Positions 35,938 through 46,906 of a stretch of DNA of 64,000 bases are shown here, piece by piece. A program made the translations under genes and the position numbers. This DNA comes from GCA-2716065 sp036123135. Lineage in GTDB: Bacteria; Bacteroidota; Bacteroidia; Flavobacteriales_D; Parvicellaceae. Below the pieces are notes generated by a model, which saw only the letters and a program-made list of their open reading frames with translations, made no database searches and was not told the origin of the DNA. Numbering within the stretch: the stretch's first letter is position 1; each line of letters starts with the position of its first letter. The stretch is from assembly GCA_036123135.1 (NCBI GenBank), contig JAZADZ010000102.1, positions 9,752-73,751 on the forward strand, in the 5' to 3' direction.

Positions 35938-38900
35938 CTTCTTTGCACTGTCTTCTACCCTCTTTGTTTTGGCAGCTTTGACATTCCTTACTTTTAGCTT
36001 TAAATAAATTCCCTAGTTCACAAAAGAGCTCACCAAAATTATTAAAGCTCTGCTTGTAAAAGACACCCAATCCCTGAGTGTAAGCAGATTGTTCTATGTT
36101 GGTAAAATCATAAGCATTGGATTGATTGAAAGCATGCACCCTTAAATTACCCTCAGAATTGAGCTTATACTCTACATCAACATCTCCTATGAAACTTGAA
36201 GGGTTTTTATTTAGGCTATTCCCTTGAGAAACTCCTAAATTGGTTTCGAACGTTAACCTGTTGTTGAATTGTTGAGTTGACATTGCTACCGAAACCTCAT
36301 CGTTACTTATGTTATCGCCAGGACTGTAGTTGAATCCAATATCAAAATCATCTGAGAATTTTGAGATCATATTACTCAATTGACTTGATAACATTTCACT
36401 TGTAGTGGATAGTGATAAATCTAGCGTAGCATTAGAAATTTCCGGTCTGTCGGTCATAAATTTATTTAAGATCAACAATGAAAATACTTGTTGATTCATT
36501 TCTTGTTCTGAGCTAACTAGGCTTCGAATTGCAGTTTTAGCTGATTCTGTTCCTCTGGGCATTTCAATATCAAAATCAATTTCGGGATTAAATAAATTTT
36601 CTGTTAAATGCATCAGCACATTAATGTCTTTTTTTTGTTTCCAATCCTCTTTTTCGTTAGGTGGCATAATGTCGTATAAACTTGTTTTCAAGGGATAATA
36701 GGTAATTAAATCCAACTCAGCATTGTATGGGTCTCCATACCAACTTATAGAGCCCCCGGATTGAAGCTTGAATTTTTTATTTATAAAATCTTTCAATGTG
36801 AATAAATAACTTCCTTGTGAAACATTAAACTGGCCAAACATTGAAAAATCATTGAACTGGTCTATGACCATATCCAAATGCCCTTTACCATTTCCAATCA
36901 TTGCATCACCCACAATCTCATCGAAAACAAGCTGAAATTGAGCATCTTCCGTTAAATCAATTCCAAGATTCATTTTAATACCCTCAAGAGAAACCTCATA
37001 ATTTCCTTCTTGATTTTCAGTGCCTTCAAAAGAAATAAAATCTTGAAGAACAACATCCTCAGATCCATACAAAGGGAGTGTTAAATTAGTGCCTTTTTCA
37101 GTTTTTGCATCCACATTAATTCTGAGTAAGTTAATGCTATCATACTCCATCATTACATCTCCAGTTATAAAAGCGTCTCCATAGTACAATGGATTCATTT
37201 TATAAGAAGTATTCATTGCCATAAATGGTTGATTAAAAGATGCGAAAAAATCATAGCTGTAACGCGAAAAGTTGTGGTGATAAAATGACCCAACTGCAAT
37301 TCCTTGAGTTCCAAATTTGTCTTCAACTTTAATTCCATTGAACTCCACCATGTCAGGTAGAACATTAATTTCGCCTTCAGCTAAATACATTGTATTTAAA
37401 ATATCTAAGTTGATGGAGGACTCTTTTAAAGAAAGGGTTCCATTCAATTCAGGAACAGTAAATGTTCCTTCAAGATTGAGCTCTCCATCCAATTTTCCAC
37501 TAAAATTTGAAAGAACATCTTTTGGTAAGAAAGGATCTATAAATCCAATGTTAAAATCGTTTAGCTCAAATCTAACGTTAAGAGAACTGTCCATCTTAAG
37601 CGGATAATAATAACTTTCTTTAAAGTTGATTCCTCTTGAATCTTCTCCATTAGATTCCAATAAACCACCAATTAGCTCAATTCTATTTTCTTTGGGATTC
37701 CATTTTGATTCAGAAAAGAAATCACCCAAAAGCAGATTGTTAACTATCAAAGAATCTACAGTTGTGACTGCATCAAAGTATACTGCTCCATACAAATCTG
37801 AGATGTTTCCTTTGGAGTTTAATAAACCAGAAAAACCAAGTTCATCAACTGAAAGAAGCTTTTCAAAATCATTTAGCTCGATATTTTGAATGTTAAAATT
37901 TAGTAGATCAAGGGGATTTTCAGAGATTTTACCATCCAATAAAGCCATTTGATTTTCATTGGAAATTACAACATCGTGAAATTCAATTGAAGATGAATCG
38001 ACTTTTAAAAACATACTGTCTCCAAAACTCCAGTAACCTGCTTTCTCGGAGCGAATTGAAGAGGGTAAAAATTGAACTTCAAACTCATCAGGACCATGAA
38101 TACGCATTCCACCCAAAAGTTGTCCGCTATATGTGGAATCATCATCTTTCCATGTTAAATCAAAATCAATACTATCATTATAAGCACTTGATGATAAGTT
38201 GATGTTTTGAAGAAAAAATTTATCTCTTAAAATAATGGAGTCAATAGAAAATTCTATGTTGTAGCTGGAATCTGAAAGCTCAAGAGTAGTTGAAGTATCC
38301 AGTTCAATGCTCGAAAATCGGATTCCATTGTACTCAATCCAATCCGATGTTGTATACAATTCTAGCATTTCATCATCACTATTGAACGAGCATTTAACTT
38401 TTGAATCTTTAGAAACACTGAGCTTTGGAAAAAAAAGTTCTGTCAATTTGGTTAGATCATTAATTTTTAAGTCCATCAAAAAATCATCGTGAGCCACAAA
38501 TGATTCATTTTTTTGAGGCAAAATGCTTGGGAATACTTTGGAACCAAGCTGATATAGATTAACAGCCAGAGTGTCAAAGTCAAAAGAACCTCCCATTTTA
38601 AACTCGGCAAATTTAGAATACAGCTCAAGATTATGACTGTATGCATTGCTTTGTGAATCAAAAAGGATTGAATCAAAATAGTAGTCTCTACCCTCTTCAT
38701 AATACCCAATATTGCGCACTTCAACCATTCCAGAAAAATCATCAAAAGTATTTCCGAATCCAGAGGCAAATAGGTTAAAACACAAAGAGGAAGATTCTCT
38801 AGAGTCAATTACATTTAATTCATACAGATGCGCTTTTTGAACGTCGACATTAAAATAGAATTGAATTGGATTTTGAGACAAATCAAATTCTCCAGTAAAA

Positions 38901-40435
38901 AACAAATCAATGTTGTCGTCTAGTATAGTTAATTCACCATCGAACGAATTGTCACTTAAATCTCCTTTAACTGAAATGTTATCATACCCATAGCCCATCA
39001 CATTAAAGTCTGTAAATTCACCATTAAGCTCAACCTCCATTTCTTTCAGCTTTACTCCTTTTCCTACAACCTTAAAATCAGAACTAAACATTCCTAAATT
39101 TTCATTATCTAAAACATACCCTGCATTAAAATTTGCTGTACTTAATGTTCCAGAATAAACAAATTGTTTATTGTTGATTGAACATCTAAAATCTCCAGAG
39201 ATATCTCCATTGTCACTAGAAATATCAAAATTGGTAGAAAAATCATCGTAAAATCCATCTACTACGCCCTCAAGCTTAACTACACCCAAACGTTCTAGTT
39301 CGACGGGAAGAGATAGTTTTTTACCAAATCCAAATTTATCAAGCCTTATGGTTTCTAAATCGATCTTGGAGGTCTGACAATTTTTAATATTTACTAGGAT
39401 TAAACAATTTTCCAAATCACTAAGCCCTTTAAAATTGACATCTCCTTCAAAACTTGAAATATCCGAAACTGCAAGCTTTAAATTATTGATATTTAAGTCA
39501 TTTGCAGTACCGTTTACTTCACCAGAAATATTAATTGTTCTATCAATCGATTTTAGAGAGGGCACAAAATAGCTTAAATCTTTAAAATCTAAATAAGAGG
39601 GCAATAAAGCTCCTTCCATATGAACTGCATGTACAAAATCCTTTAAATCACCTAAATCTCTGTAATTAAAGGCAATTCCTTTTGATTTGATTGAGGATTT
39701 TGATGTCTGAATAGAAAACTTTTCAAGCTTAATTTTATTTGGATGATATACAAAATGTCCATTGAGCTCTTTCACATTAAATCCAGAGGATTCATTAAAA
39801 CTAATATCTGCTAAATCTACAGCTGTTATGCCATTTCTATTTCTTAGCTCTAATATATTTCCGTTTAAATTTTTGACCTCAAGATGAGCATAATCTATTC
39901 CATACTCCATTTTGGATTCATTCCAATTGTGATAGGAAAAATGAGTGTTTTGTAAGCCTATCTTTTCAATCTTTACAGTGAATTCGGATCCAGCACTAGA
40001 GTCTCTTTTGAAATAATCAACTAAAAATTGCAGATTAAGTTCAGAAACTGCTTTGTTTTGCTGAATTTTTATTCTAGTATTTTCGACATTTACAAAATCA
40101 AATACAGCAAACTTATTTTCAAAACTAAAATCTTTTAGGGTGCCCTTTACAACTGGAGCATGAAGTATTGTATCTCCAGCTAAATCAGCAATAAAAAGAT
40201 TGTGCAACTCAATGTATTCAAAACCATTTATCTTAACTCGGTCAATTAGAAAATCTGTGTCTAACACAATGGAATAATAGCTGGTGACTTTTGCAGCAAG
40301 AAATGTTTGAAAGCTGTGAGATCTAAAAAGGAAAACAAGTAAGATCAGTACAATTACAGCTAGCTCTGCTGTTCTCCAAGATAACTTGAGAAAGTTGTAA
40401 AGGATTTTTTTGATAATTTCACTTAATATTTTCAT
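35927..40435 (-). CDS. tamB: translocation and assembly module protein TamB
   Basis: 1502 residues. One N-terminal membrane helix (about 24-40, AELAVIVLILLVFLF) anchors it in the inner membrane. A very long repetitive beta structure (beta-taco of TamB/AsmA-like proteins) follows, and the conserved DUF490 C-terminal domain has TESAKTAIRSLVSSEQEMNQ and QVFSLLILNKF. It bridges the envelope and helps outer-membrane protein or lipid delivery. The C-terminal tail has a CxxC-x7-C pattern not expected in this family. Starts 5 bp from the divergent tsaD gene. Confidence 0.9.
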   Translation of the reverse strand: MKILSEIIKKILYNFLKLSWRTAELAVIVLILLVFLFRSHSFQTFLAAKVTSYYSIVLDTDFLIDRVKINGFEYIELHNLFIADLAGDTILHAPVVKGTLKDFSFENKFAVFDFVNVENTRIKIQQNKAVSELNLQFLVDYFKRDSSAGSEFTVKIEKIGLQNTHFSYHNWNESKMEYGIDYAHLEVKNLNGNILELRNRNGITAVDLADISFNESSGFNVKELNGHFVYHPNKIKLEKFSIQTSKSSIKSKGIAFNYRDLGDLKDFVHAVHMEGALLPSYLDFKDLSYFVPSLKSIDRTINISGEVNGTANDLNINNLKLAVSDISSFEGDVNFKGLSDLENCLILVNIKNCQTSKIDLETIRLDKFGFGKKLSLPVELERLGVVKLEGVVDGFYDDFSTNFDISSDNGDISGDFRCSINNKQFVYSGTLSTANFNAGYVLDNENLGMFSSDFKVVGKGVKLKEMEVELNGEFTDFNVMGYGYDNISVKGDLSDNSFDGELTILDDNIDLFFTGEFDLSQNPIQFYFNVDVQKAHLYELNVIDSRESSSLCFNLFASGFGNTFDDFSGMVEVRNIGYYEEGRDYYFDSILFDSQSNAYSHNLELYSKFAEFKMGGSFDFDTLAVNLYQLGSKVFPSILPQKNESFVAHDDFLMDLKINDLTKLTELFFPKLSVSKDSKVKCSFNSDDEMLELYTTSDWIEYNGIRFSSIELDTSTTLELSDSSYNIEFSIDSIILRDKFFLQNINLSSSAYNDSIDFDLTWKDDDSTYSGQLLGGMRIHGPDEFEVQFLPSSIRSEKAGYWSFGDSMFLKVDSSSIEFHDVVISNENQMALLDGKISENPLDLLNFNIQNIELNDFEKLLSVDELGFSGLLNSKGNISDLYGAVYFDAVTTVDSLIVNNLLLGDFFSESKWNPKENRIELIGGLLESNGEDSRGINFKESYYYPLKMDSSLNVRFELNDFNIGFIDPFLPKDVLSNFSGKLDGELNLEGTFTVPELNGTLSLKESSINLDILNTMYLAEGEINVLPDMVEFNGIKVEDKFGTQGIAVGSFYHHNFSRYSYDFFASFNQPFMAMNTSYKMNPLYYGDAFITGDVMMEYDSINLLRINVDAKTEKGTNLTLPLYGSEDVVLQDFISFEGTENQEGNYEVSLEGIKMNLGIDLTEDAQFQLVFDEIVGDAMIGNGKGHLDMVIDQFNDFSMFGQFNVSQGSYLFTLKDFINKKFKLQSGGSISWYGDPYNAELDLITYYPLKTSLYDIMPPNEKEDWKQKKDINVLMHLTENLFNPEIDFDIEMPRGTESAKTAIRSLVSSEQEMNQQVFSLLILNKFMTDRPEISNATLDLSLSTTSEMLSSQLSNMISKFSDDFDIGFNYSPGDNISNDEVSVAMSTQQFNNRLTFETNLGVSQGNSLNKNPSSFIGDVDVEYKLNSEGNLRVHAFNQSNAYDFTNIEQSAYTQGLGVFYKQSFNNFGELFCELGNLFKAKSKECQSCQNKEGRRQCKEVSK

Positions 40436-40440
40436 TAAAA

Positions 40441-41487
40441 ATGAAAGGCTTAGTCAAAGATAACATCATTCTTGGTATTGAATCCAGCTGTGACGATACT
40501 TCAGCAGCTGTACTTATTAACGGAAGAGTACATTCAAACGTTATTGCAAATCAAGAAGTTCACGCTGCATATGGAGGAGTTGTTCCAGAACTTGCATCAA
40601 GAGCACATCAACAGAACATCGTTCCTGTTGTTGACAGAGCACTTAAGCTTGCAAAAGTCAGCCCTGAAGATCTTTCAGCAATTGCTTTTACGAAGGGACC
40701 GGGTTTACTTGGTTCACTTATGGTTGGAACTTCTTTTGCAAAGGCCCTTGGGCTAGGATTAAACATTCCAATTATTGATGTTCATCATATGAAAGCACAT
40801 GTTCAAGCTCATTTTATTCAATACAATGGTAAAGATCACCCCGTTCCAAAATTTCCATTTTTATGCTTGACCGTTTCTGGTGGTCACACTCAAATTGTAT
40901 TGGTTGAAAATCACACATCAATGAAGGTAATTGGAGAAACCATTGATGATGCTGCTGGCGAAGCTTTTGATAAAGCTGCCAAACAACTTGGAATAGATTA
41001 TCCGGGAGGTCCAGTCATTGATCAATTGGCAAAAAAAGGAAATTCAGAAAAATATACATTCACATTTCCGAAAGTAGATGGTTTAAATTACAGTTTTAGT
41101 GGACTTAAGACACAATTCATGTATTTCTTGCGCGAAAATTCTATTAAGGACACTAATTTTATCAAACACAACATGAATGACATCTGTGCATCTTATCAGC
41201 AACACATTATCAATTATTTGCTTATAAAGCTGAAAAAGGCCATCAAAACCACAAATTGTAAAGCCATAGCAATTGCTGGTGGTGTCTCAGCAAATTCAAA
41301 ACTCAGATTTGAAGTAAATAGGTTGGGAAAAGAACAAGGTTGTGAAGTGTTTATTCCAAGTTTTGAGTTTTGTACAGACAATGCAGCCATGATTGCGATG
41401 AGCGGATATTTTATGTACCAAAAACAACTTTTTGCCAAGCAGAGTGTTACTCCAATGGCAAGAATCAATTTAAACTCACACCATTGA
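40441..41487 (+). CDS. tsaD: tRNA N6-threonylcarbamoyladenosine transferase
   Basis: 348 residues. Kae1/TsaD signatures: GIESSCDDTSAA, metal-binding HMKAH (VHHMKAHVQAHF), GGHTQI and SGLKTQF. It adds the threonylcarbamoyl group to A37 of ANN-decoding tRNAs. The divergent pairing with tamB is a conserved order in Flavobacteria. The 3' end overlaps the copper ATPase start as TTGA. Confidence 0.96.
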   Translation: MKGLVKDNIILGIESSCDDTSAAVLINGRVHSNVIANQEVHAAYGGVVPELASRAHQQNIVPVVDRALKLAKVSPEDLSAIAFTKGPGLLGSLMVGTSFAKALGLGLNIPIIDVHHMKAHVQAHFIQYNGKDHPVPKFPFLCLTVSGGHTQIVLVENHTSMKVIGETIDDAAGEAFDKAAKQLGIDYPGGPVIDQLAKKGNSEKYTFTFPKVDGLNYSFSGLKTQFMYFLRENSIKDTNFIKHNMNDICASYQQHIINYLLIKLKKAIKTTNCKAIAIAGGVSANSKLRFEVNRLGKEQGCEVFIPSFEFCTDNAAMIAMSGYFMYQKQLFAKQSVTPMARINLNSHH

Positions 41488-43583
41488 AAGTAACTCTTAA
41501 AATTGAAGGTATTTCTTGTAACAGTTGCGCTAAGACCATTGAAAATCATCTTATAAATAAACAGTGTAGCAAAATTAATGTAAGCAGTGTTTTAGGTGAG
41601 GCTTCATTTGAAATAAAACAAGACTTCCCTGTAAAGGAAATTACAGATTCTCTTTCAAAATTGGGGTACCCTTCAAAAGAAAAAAATAAGAATGAAACCA
41701 AAGAAGATAAACCTTGGGATTTACTATTGATAAAGCTGATTATATGTACTCTATTTACTATTCCTCTCCTATTGCATATGGTTGTCCACAACCAATCGAT
41801 ACTTAACAATCCAATTGTTCAGCTTGGATTGTGTATTCCAGTTTTCATTATTGGCATTCTTCATTTTGGTAAAAGTGCTTTGAATTCAATTCAGCAAAAA
41901 TCTGCCAATATGGATGTTCTAATTTTCATTGGAAGTAGTTCAGCATTTATTTACAGTTTTTTTGGAACATTTATCCTACAAGCTGTTGATTACCACCATT
42001 ATTTATTTTTCGAAACATCTGCAAGTATTATTACTCTAGTTCTTCTTGGAAATTATCTTGAAAAAAAAGCGGTGAAAAACACTACCTCCTCCTTAAGGGA
42101 TCTACAGAATTTACAAGTTAAAACTGCACTACTTGTTCGTCAAGACGGTACTACTCAAATAATTGAATCAGCCAGCATCAAAAAAGACGATTGTTTGTTA
42201 ATAAAACAAGGAGATTGCATCCCTACTGATGGGCTCATTATTAAAGGAAATGGAAGTTTAAACGAATCTCTTATCACTGGAGAGTCATCACCAGTTGCTA
42301 AAAGTACCTCATCGAAGGTAATCGCAGGAAGTATTTTAGTTGATGGAATCCTAGAAATTAAAGCGCTCAATACCACAGCGAACAATACCATAAGTCAAAT
42401 AGAAAAATTAGTTGTTCAGGCTCAGCAGAATCAACCTGATGTTCAGAAAATTGGTGATAAAGTAAGCAGTGTGTTCGTTCCTGTTGTTGTTTGTATCTCA
42501 CTATTTACTTTTTTAGCTAGTTGGCAGTTTGCTTCACTTGGAATTCAACAGTCTTTACTTTCTGCAATTGCTGTTTTGGTAATCAGCTGCCCTTGCGCTA
42601 TGGGATTAGCAACTCCTACTGCTGTAATGGTTGGAATTGGGAAACTAGCAAAACAAGGGGCTTTGATAAAAAGTGGAAAATCGCTTGAAAAAATTGCTTC
42701 AGCAGAAACGTTTATTTTTGACAAAACTGGCACTCTCACCACTGGTAAGTTTAAAATATCCAAAATTGCCCCTCAACTTGAGTTAAGTATTGAGGAATGT
42801 GAATCAATTTTGAAAAGCCTAGAGCTACACTCCAACCACCCAATTGCCCAATCCATTGTTGCTGAACTAGAGCATTCAAAAATAATTCAGCTCAAAAATA
42901 TTGAGGAGCAAAAAGGAATTTCAATTTCTGGAAATGATGAAAACAATTCTATTTGGAAAATTGGATCCGAAAGAATTCTACCTTCAAAAAGTGAATCAAA
43001 TGCAACTCTATTCTTACTGAAAAATGATACAATTGCCGCTGAAATTTGGATGGAAGATGAGCTAAAAAGTGAGGCTCACCTTCTTGTAAAATATCTAAAA
43101 ACCGTTGGCAAAAGAACAATTCTTTTATCTGGAGACAAAAAAGAGAAATGCTTAGCTGTAGCAAATGCTTTAGAAATTGATGAATGCCATTATGAAATGC
43201 TTCCTAGCGAAAAGATGGCTTTGGTTCAAAAAATTTCAAAAACTGAAAATACGGTTATGCTAGGAGATGGCATAAATGATGCTCCTGCTCTATCTACAGC
43301 TCACGTTGGAATCTCCTTTGGTAAAGCTACTGAAATAGCACAAAATTCATCGGAAGTAATCATTTTAGGAAAAGAAGAATTAAAAAAGGTTATTTGTGTG
43401 GTTAAAGGAAGTAAGGAAACGCTTAAGACCATACACCAAAATCTATTTTGGGCACTTGCTTACAACATCTTTGCTATTCCAATTGCTGCAATTGGTCTAC
43501 TCTCTCCAATTATAGCCGCAGGATCTATGGCCTTTTCAGATTTAATCGTTATTGGAAATTCACTTCGAATTAGGTTCAAGTAA
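41484..43583 (+). CDS. heavy-metal (copper) P1B-type ATPase
   Basis: The frame extends to 41370 inside tsaD, but TTG 41484 (TTGA overlapping the tsaD stop) begins exactly at the HMA domain and is chosen; 699 residues. HMA domain with GISCNSC (Cys12, Cys15), CPC in the membrane (C369-P-C371), phosphorylated DKTGTLT (D413), GDGINDAPAL, and the last helices YNIFAIP and MAFSDLIVIGNSL. These match Cu+-exporting CopA, except D instead of the second Ser of MxxSS. Exports copper from the cytoplasm. It converges with ccsBA with a 1-bp gap. Confidence 0.9.
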   Translation: MKVTLKIEGISCNSCAKTIENHLINKQCSKINVSSVLGEASFEIKQDFPVKEITDSLSKLGYPSKEKNKNETKEDKPWDLLLIKLIICTLFTIPLLLHMVVHNQSILNNPIVQLGLCIPVFIIGILHFGKSALNSIQQKSANMDVLIFIGSSSAFIYSFFGTFILQAVDYHHYLFFETSASIITLVLLGNYLEKKAVKNTTSSLRDLQNLQVKTALLVRQDGTTQIIESASIKKDDCLLIKQGDCIPTDGLIIKGNGSLNESLITGESSPVAKSTSSKVIAGSILVDGILEIKALNTTANNTISQIEKLVVQAQQNQPDVQKIGDKVSSVFVPVVVCISLFTFLASWQFASLGIQQSLLSAIAVLVISCPCAMGLATPTAVMVGIGKLAKQGALIKSGKSLEKIASAETFIFDKTGTLTTGKFKISKIAPQLELSIEECESILKSLELHSNHPIAQSIVAELEHSKIIQLKNIEEQKGISISGNDENNSIWKIGSERILPSKSESNATLFLLKNDTIAAEIWMEDELKSEAHLLVKYLKTVGKRTILLSGDKKEKCLAVANALEIDECHYEMLPSEKMALVQKISKTENTVMLGDGINDAPALSTAHVGISFGKATEIAQNSSEVIILGKEELKKVICVVKGSKETLKTIHQNLFWALAYNIFAIPIAAIGLLSPIIAAGSMAFSDLIVIGNSLRIRFK

Positions 43584-43584
43584 G

Positions 43585-46500
43585 TCAACTAACGGAACTT
43601 TTTTTAATGCGTTTTTGTCTAATGCCTGATGCAATTATCAGTAGAAAAATTGAACCTATGGTAACCCAAGCCCACATTGGAAAAATTGGTGTTTCTCCTC
43701 TAGCGTAGCTGTGTAGTCCTTTGGATAAGTAGTAATTTACTCCTATGAAGGTCATTAGTACACTTGAGAAGCCAAGAACAGCAGCAACGTTAAAAATATA
43801 CCTACTACGCATTCCAGGGATAAGTCTAAAATGTAAAATTACTGCGTAAGTAAGCACAATCACAAGTGCCCAAGTTTCTTTTGCATCCCATCCCCAATAT
43901 CTTCCCCAAGATTCATTGGCCCAAATTCCTCCTAGAAAAGTACCTATAGTAGCTAAAATTAAACCAATTGTTAAGGTTAGTTCATTGATGTAGGTAAGCT
44001 CGCTAATTACGCCACCTAAACGAACTGCATTTGTTTTACTTTTAAATAAATAAGTAGTTAAGTTAATTAATCCAAGAATGAAACCAAGTCCAAGAAATCC
44101 ATAGCTTATGGTTATGCACGCCACATGAATCATTAGCCAATACGATTTTAAAACAGGTTGTAAGTTAGTAAGCTGTGGATCAAAACTACTGTGCCCTGCA
44201 GTCATTAAAATGAAAAAAGCCAATAGAGAAGTTGCAGCTAACGTAATTTTAGAGTTTCGAATAAAAAACATACCAGCAAGCACACTTCCCCAAGCAATAA
44301 AAGTAAGTGCTTCATATCCATTACTCCATGGGGCATGGCCAGTAATTTTCCATCTCAGACCTAATCCATAGGTATGATAAATAAAAGTGATTCCCAAACA
44401 AAAAATCAGTACCCACAAAATTCCATTTAGAGTTTTAAACCAAATACCTTTCCTATTGGCAACAAGAGCATCGATAAAACTAAACAGTAATAAAAAGATT
44501 GCCAATACTCCATAATAGTTTTTAAGACTATTGAAAATATTTTTTTGATTGTAATAAATTTCTAAATCAACTAAATCCTCTTCAGGCAAAATGCTTTTAT
44601 CGGCCAAAAGTTTCTGTATGGATTTCATTGTCTTTAGCATTGAATTTGCAGCAGTGTAGTCGCCATTTTTTTTGGCTTCTGAAACGTCATTAAGATAGGT
44701 CAACCATATCTTTGAGAGAGTGATTCCGCTCTCTTGATGACTTCCCATAGCGATGGGAAGATTGGCATTTTTATCGCTCCAGTTGATCCACTTATTAGAA
44801 GGATCATCCTTGATTGGGAAAATGTTGATTAAGTCGCCATACATTAATTGTATGAGTATGTTAAACCGCTCGTTGGCCTTTATGAGCTCTTTGTCAAAAA
44901 CATTTTTGTTGATGTCTTTTTTGTTGAAACTCTTTTGCAGTTGGGTAAGTAGCTTCTCTTGTCCGTTAGAATCCAGAAAATCTTTAACACTTGCGTATTT
45001 TCCTTCAATGCCTAAAGAGTCGGATACTCCAGTCCCGCCTTTTACATATATGATTTTTTGATTGGTCCAAAAATCGGAATCAATCATGAAGTCAATAAAA
45101 ACTTGCATCGCATCAACATCGATTGAATCATTGACTGTAAAACGATCTTTCTTACTTACTTTATGAAAAACATCATATGCTAAAGTATGAAGGGGTTGAA
45201 TTCTACCTTCATAGGATTGAACAAGAAGTTTACCTAAACTATCGGAATGGTCAACTAAAACTGGATTGTAGTTTTGGGCGGTTGTAGAAAATGCAATTAG
45301 TAATGGGATGAAAGCCAGTTGCTTGTATCTGTTTTTTCGGATTTTGACAATTTTTTTTCTGACCTGTAAAAATCTAGAATTCTTGTTTAAAAGCGTTCCA
45401 ACAAAACCTATTGCCAATAATAAATATCCAAGATAGGAAAGCCATGTTCCCCAAAAGTCGTGGTTGACTGAAAGAATAGTGATGTCTGGGTCTAAACCAG
45501 CACTCTTTGCTTGGTCACTGGACCAATCATAGCTAGATTGAAAAAAACGATACCCATCGTAATCAACCACATGATTCATAAATAAATTATAATCGTCTTC
45601 TTTTTCTTTCAGTGTGTCAACTATTGTAAGGTCACTTTCATAACTACTTGGACTTTCAGAACCAGGATATTTCAATAACCTAAAATCTTGCAGTTTAATC
45701 TCAAAAGGAAGTTCTATTTTTTTTGCTCCATAAGCCAACTGAAAAAACCATCCTCCTAATTGCTCCATGTGAGGTTTAGGTTGCAATCCAGCACCTCCAT
45801 AAACTACGAAATCTTTGGATTCTCCACCATAGGATAAGTTAATTTTGAAGGCATCAGGAAGTTCAGTATCGTCTGTTGAAACAATTTCCATCTTTGCTTT
45901 TGGATGTATGGTGCTGACCATTATTTGCGTTCCACCAATGTTAACAAGATTTCTTAATCCGATTGAGTGTAAACTATCTCTTGAAAGCGTATCCATGGGA
46001 ATCTCAGAAAATGATTTTTGTCTATCCTCAATGGAAAGGCTAGCCATATCGGTTCTTAGCAGGTCATAAGGAGAGAATATAAAAAAACCTGACTCATCTT
46101 CGAAAAACTTAATGGCATCCGTTCTTTCGTTCGTATTAAATGATATCCAGGTTTGACCCTTTTTTAATGACTCACCTTCCTTAATGTAAACATTTTCTCT
46201 GCCTGGAAATACTAGTTCTAGAAGACGTGAACCATCTGCAACATTTGTTCTGAGTTCCTCTTTTGCATTAGGAATTCGATCGATACAATCCAACGCTAAT
46301 GAAGTGTTGTTGGGAAATTCAAATCGGTAATCGAATTCATCTTCTGTTACAGGTGTAAAAAAACGTTTTTCTGAAAAATTAAACTGCTGGTTTTCGTTGT
46401 GTGCAAAAATCTGAAAGTAAGGATCTGCAGTGAATATTTCATTCACAGACTGTTTTTCTGGGATAATCATTACACCTTCATATCCAAGGTATCTTGTTAT

Positions 46501-46776
46501 TCCAGCACCAAGAATTACAATGATGAATCCAAAGTGAATCAATAACATACTTAATTTTTCACGAGAGAAAAGAGCATATCTTTTGATGTTGTAAACAAAA
46601 TTTATCATCAATAGAAGAAGAATGAGCTCGAACCATTTGGCATTAAAAATTAGCACACGCGCAGTGATGGTATCAAAGCTATTTTCGATGAATGTTGCAG
46701 CACCTATGGCAATAGAAAAGAGGAGCAAAAGAATTGCCATTGCTCTAGTAGAAATAAGAAATTTTAAAAATTTCAC
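43585..46776 (-). CDS. cytochrome c biogenesis protein, CcsB-CcsA fusion
   Basis: 1063 residues. The N-terminal half is a ResB/CcsB domain (membrane segments about 10-100, large periplasmic part about 110-420), followed by a second periplasmic insert (about 480-700) and the C-terminal CcsA domain with the WWD-type haem motif NESWGRYWGWDAKETW and periplasmic histidines. It carries haem across the membrane and attaches it to apocytochrome c (System II). Fused CcsBA is the usual form in Bacteroidota. Confidence 0.94.
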   Translation of the reverse strand: MKFLKFLISTRAMAILLLLFSIAIGAATFIENSFDTITARVLIFNAKWFELILLLLMINFVYNIKRYALFSREKLSMLLIHFGFIIVILGAGITRYLGYEGVMIIPEKQSVNEIFTADPYFQIFAHNENQQFNFSEKRFFTPVTEDEFDYRFEFPNNTSLALDCIDRIPNAKEELRTNVADGSRLLELVFPGRENVYIKEGESLKKGQTWISFNTNERTDAIKFFEDESGFFIFSPYDLLRTDMASLSIEDRQKSFSEIPMDTLSRDSLHSIGLRNLVNIGGTQIMVSTIHPKAKMEIVSTDDTELPDAFKINLSYGGESKDFVVYGGAGLQPKPHMEQLGGWFFQLAYGAKKIELPFEIKLQDFRLLKYPGSESPSSYESDLTIVDTLKEKEDDYNLFMNHVVDYDGYRFFQSSYDWSSDQAKSAGLDPDITILSVNHDFWGTWLSYLGYLLLAIGFVGTLLNKNSRFLQVRKKIVKIRKNRYKQLAFIPLLIAFSTTAQNYNPVLVDHSDSLGKLLVQSYEGRIQPLHTLAYDVFHKVSKKDRFTVNDSIDVDAMQVFIDFMIDSDFWTNQKIIYVKGGTGVSDSLGIEGKYASVKDFLDSNGQEKLLTQLQKSFNKKDINKNVFDKELIKANERFNILIQLMYGDLINIFPIKDDPSNKWINWSDKNANLPIAMGSHQESGITLSKIWLTYLNDVSEAKKNGDYTAANSMLKTMKSIQKLLADKSILPEEDLVDLEIYYNQKNIFNSLKNYYGVLAIFLLLFSFIDALVANRKGIWFKTLNGILWVLIFCLGITFIYHTYGLGLRWKITGHAPWSNGYEALTFIAWGSVLAGMFFIRNSKITLAATSLLAFFILMTAGHSSFDPQLTNLQPVLKSYWLMIHVACITISYGFLGLGFILGLINLTTYLFKSKTNAVRLGGVISELTYINELTLTIGLILATIGTFLGGIWANESWGRYWGWDAKETWALVIVLTYAVILHFRLIPGMRSRYIFNVAAVLGFSSVLMTFIGVNYYLSKGLHSYARGETPIFPMWAWVTIGSIFLLIIASGIRQKRIKKSSVS

Positions 46777-46906
46777 TTACTAATTTTGGTACGAAAATAA
46801 AAAAATTGAAATTTGATGCTTACGCAGTTTAGTTGAAATAAAGCAATTCTTTGTTTCTCAGGGGTGAAATTATTTAAACAAAACTATATTTAAGAAATTT
46901 TAACAA

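Noticed and set aside
37317..38202. Plus-strand ORFs inside tamB
   Set aside because: Antisense to an intact tamB gene; no domain or start signal.
41370..41483. Longer start of the copper ATPase
   Set aside because: It lies wholly within tsaD in another frame, and the HMA domain begins at the TTG that overlaps the tsaD stop.
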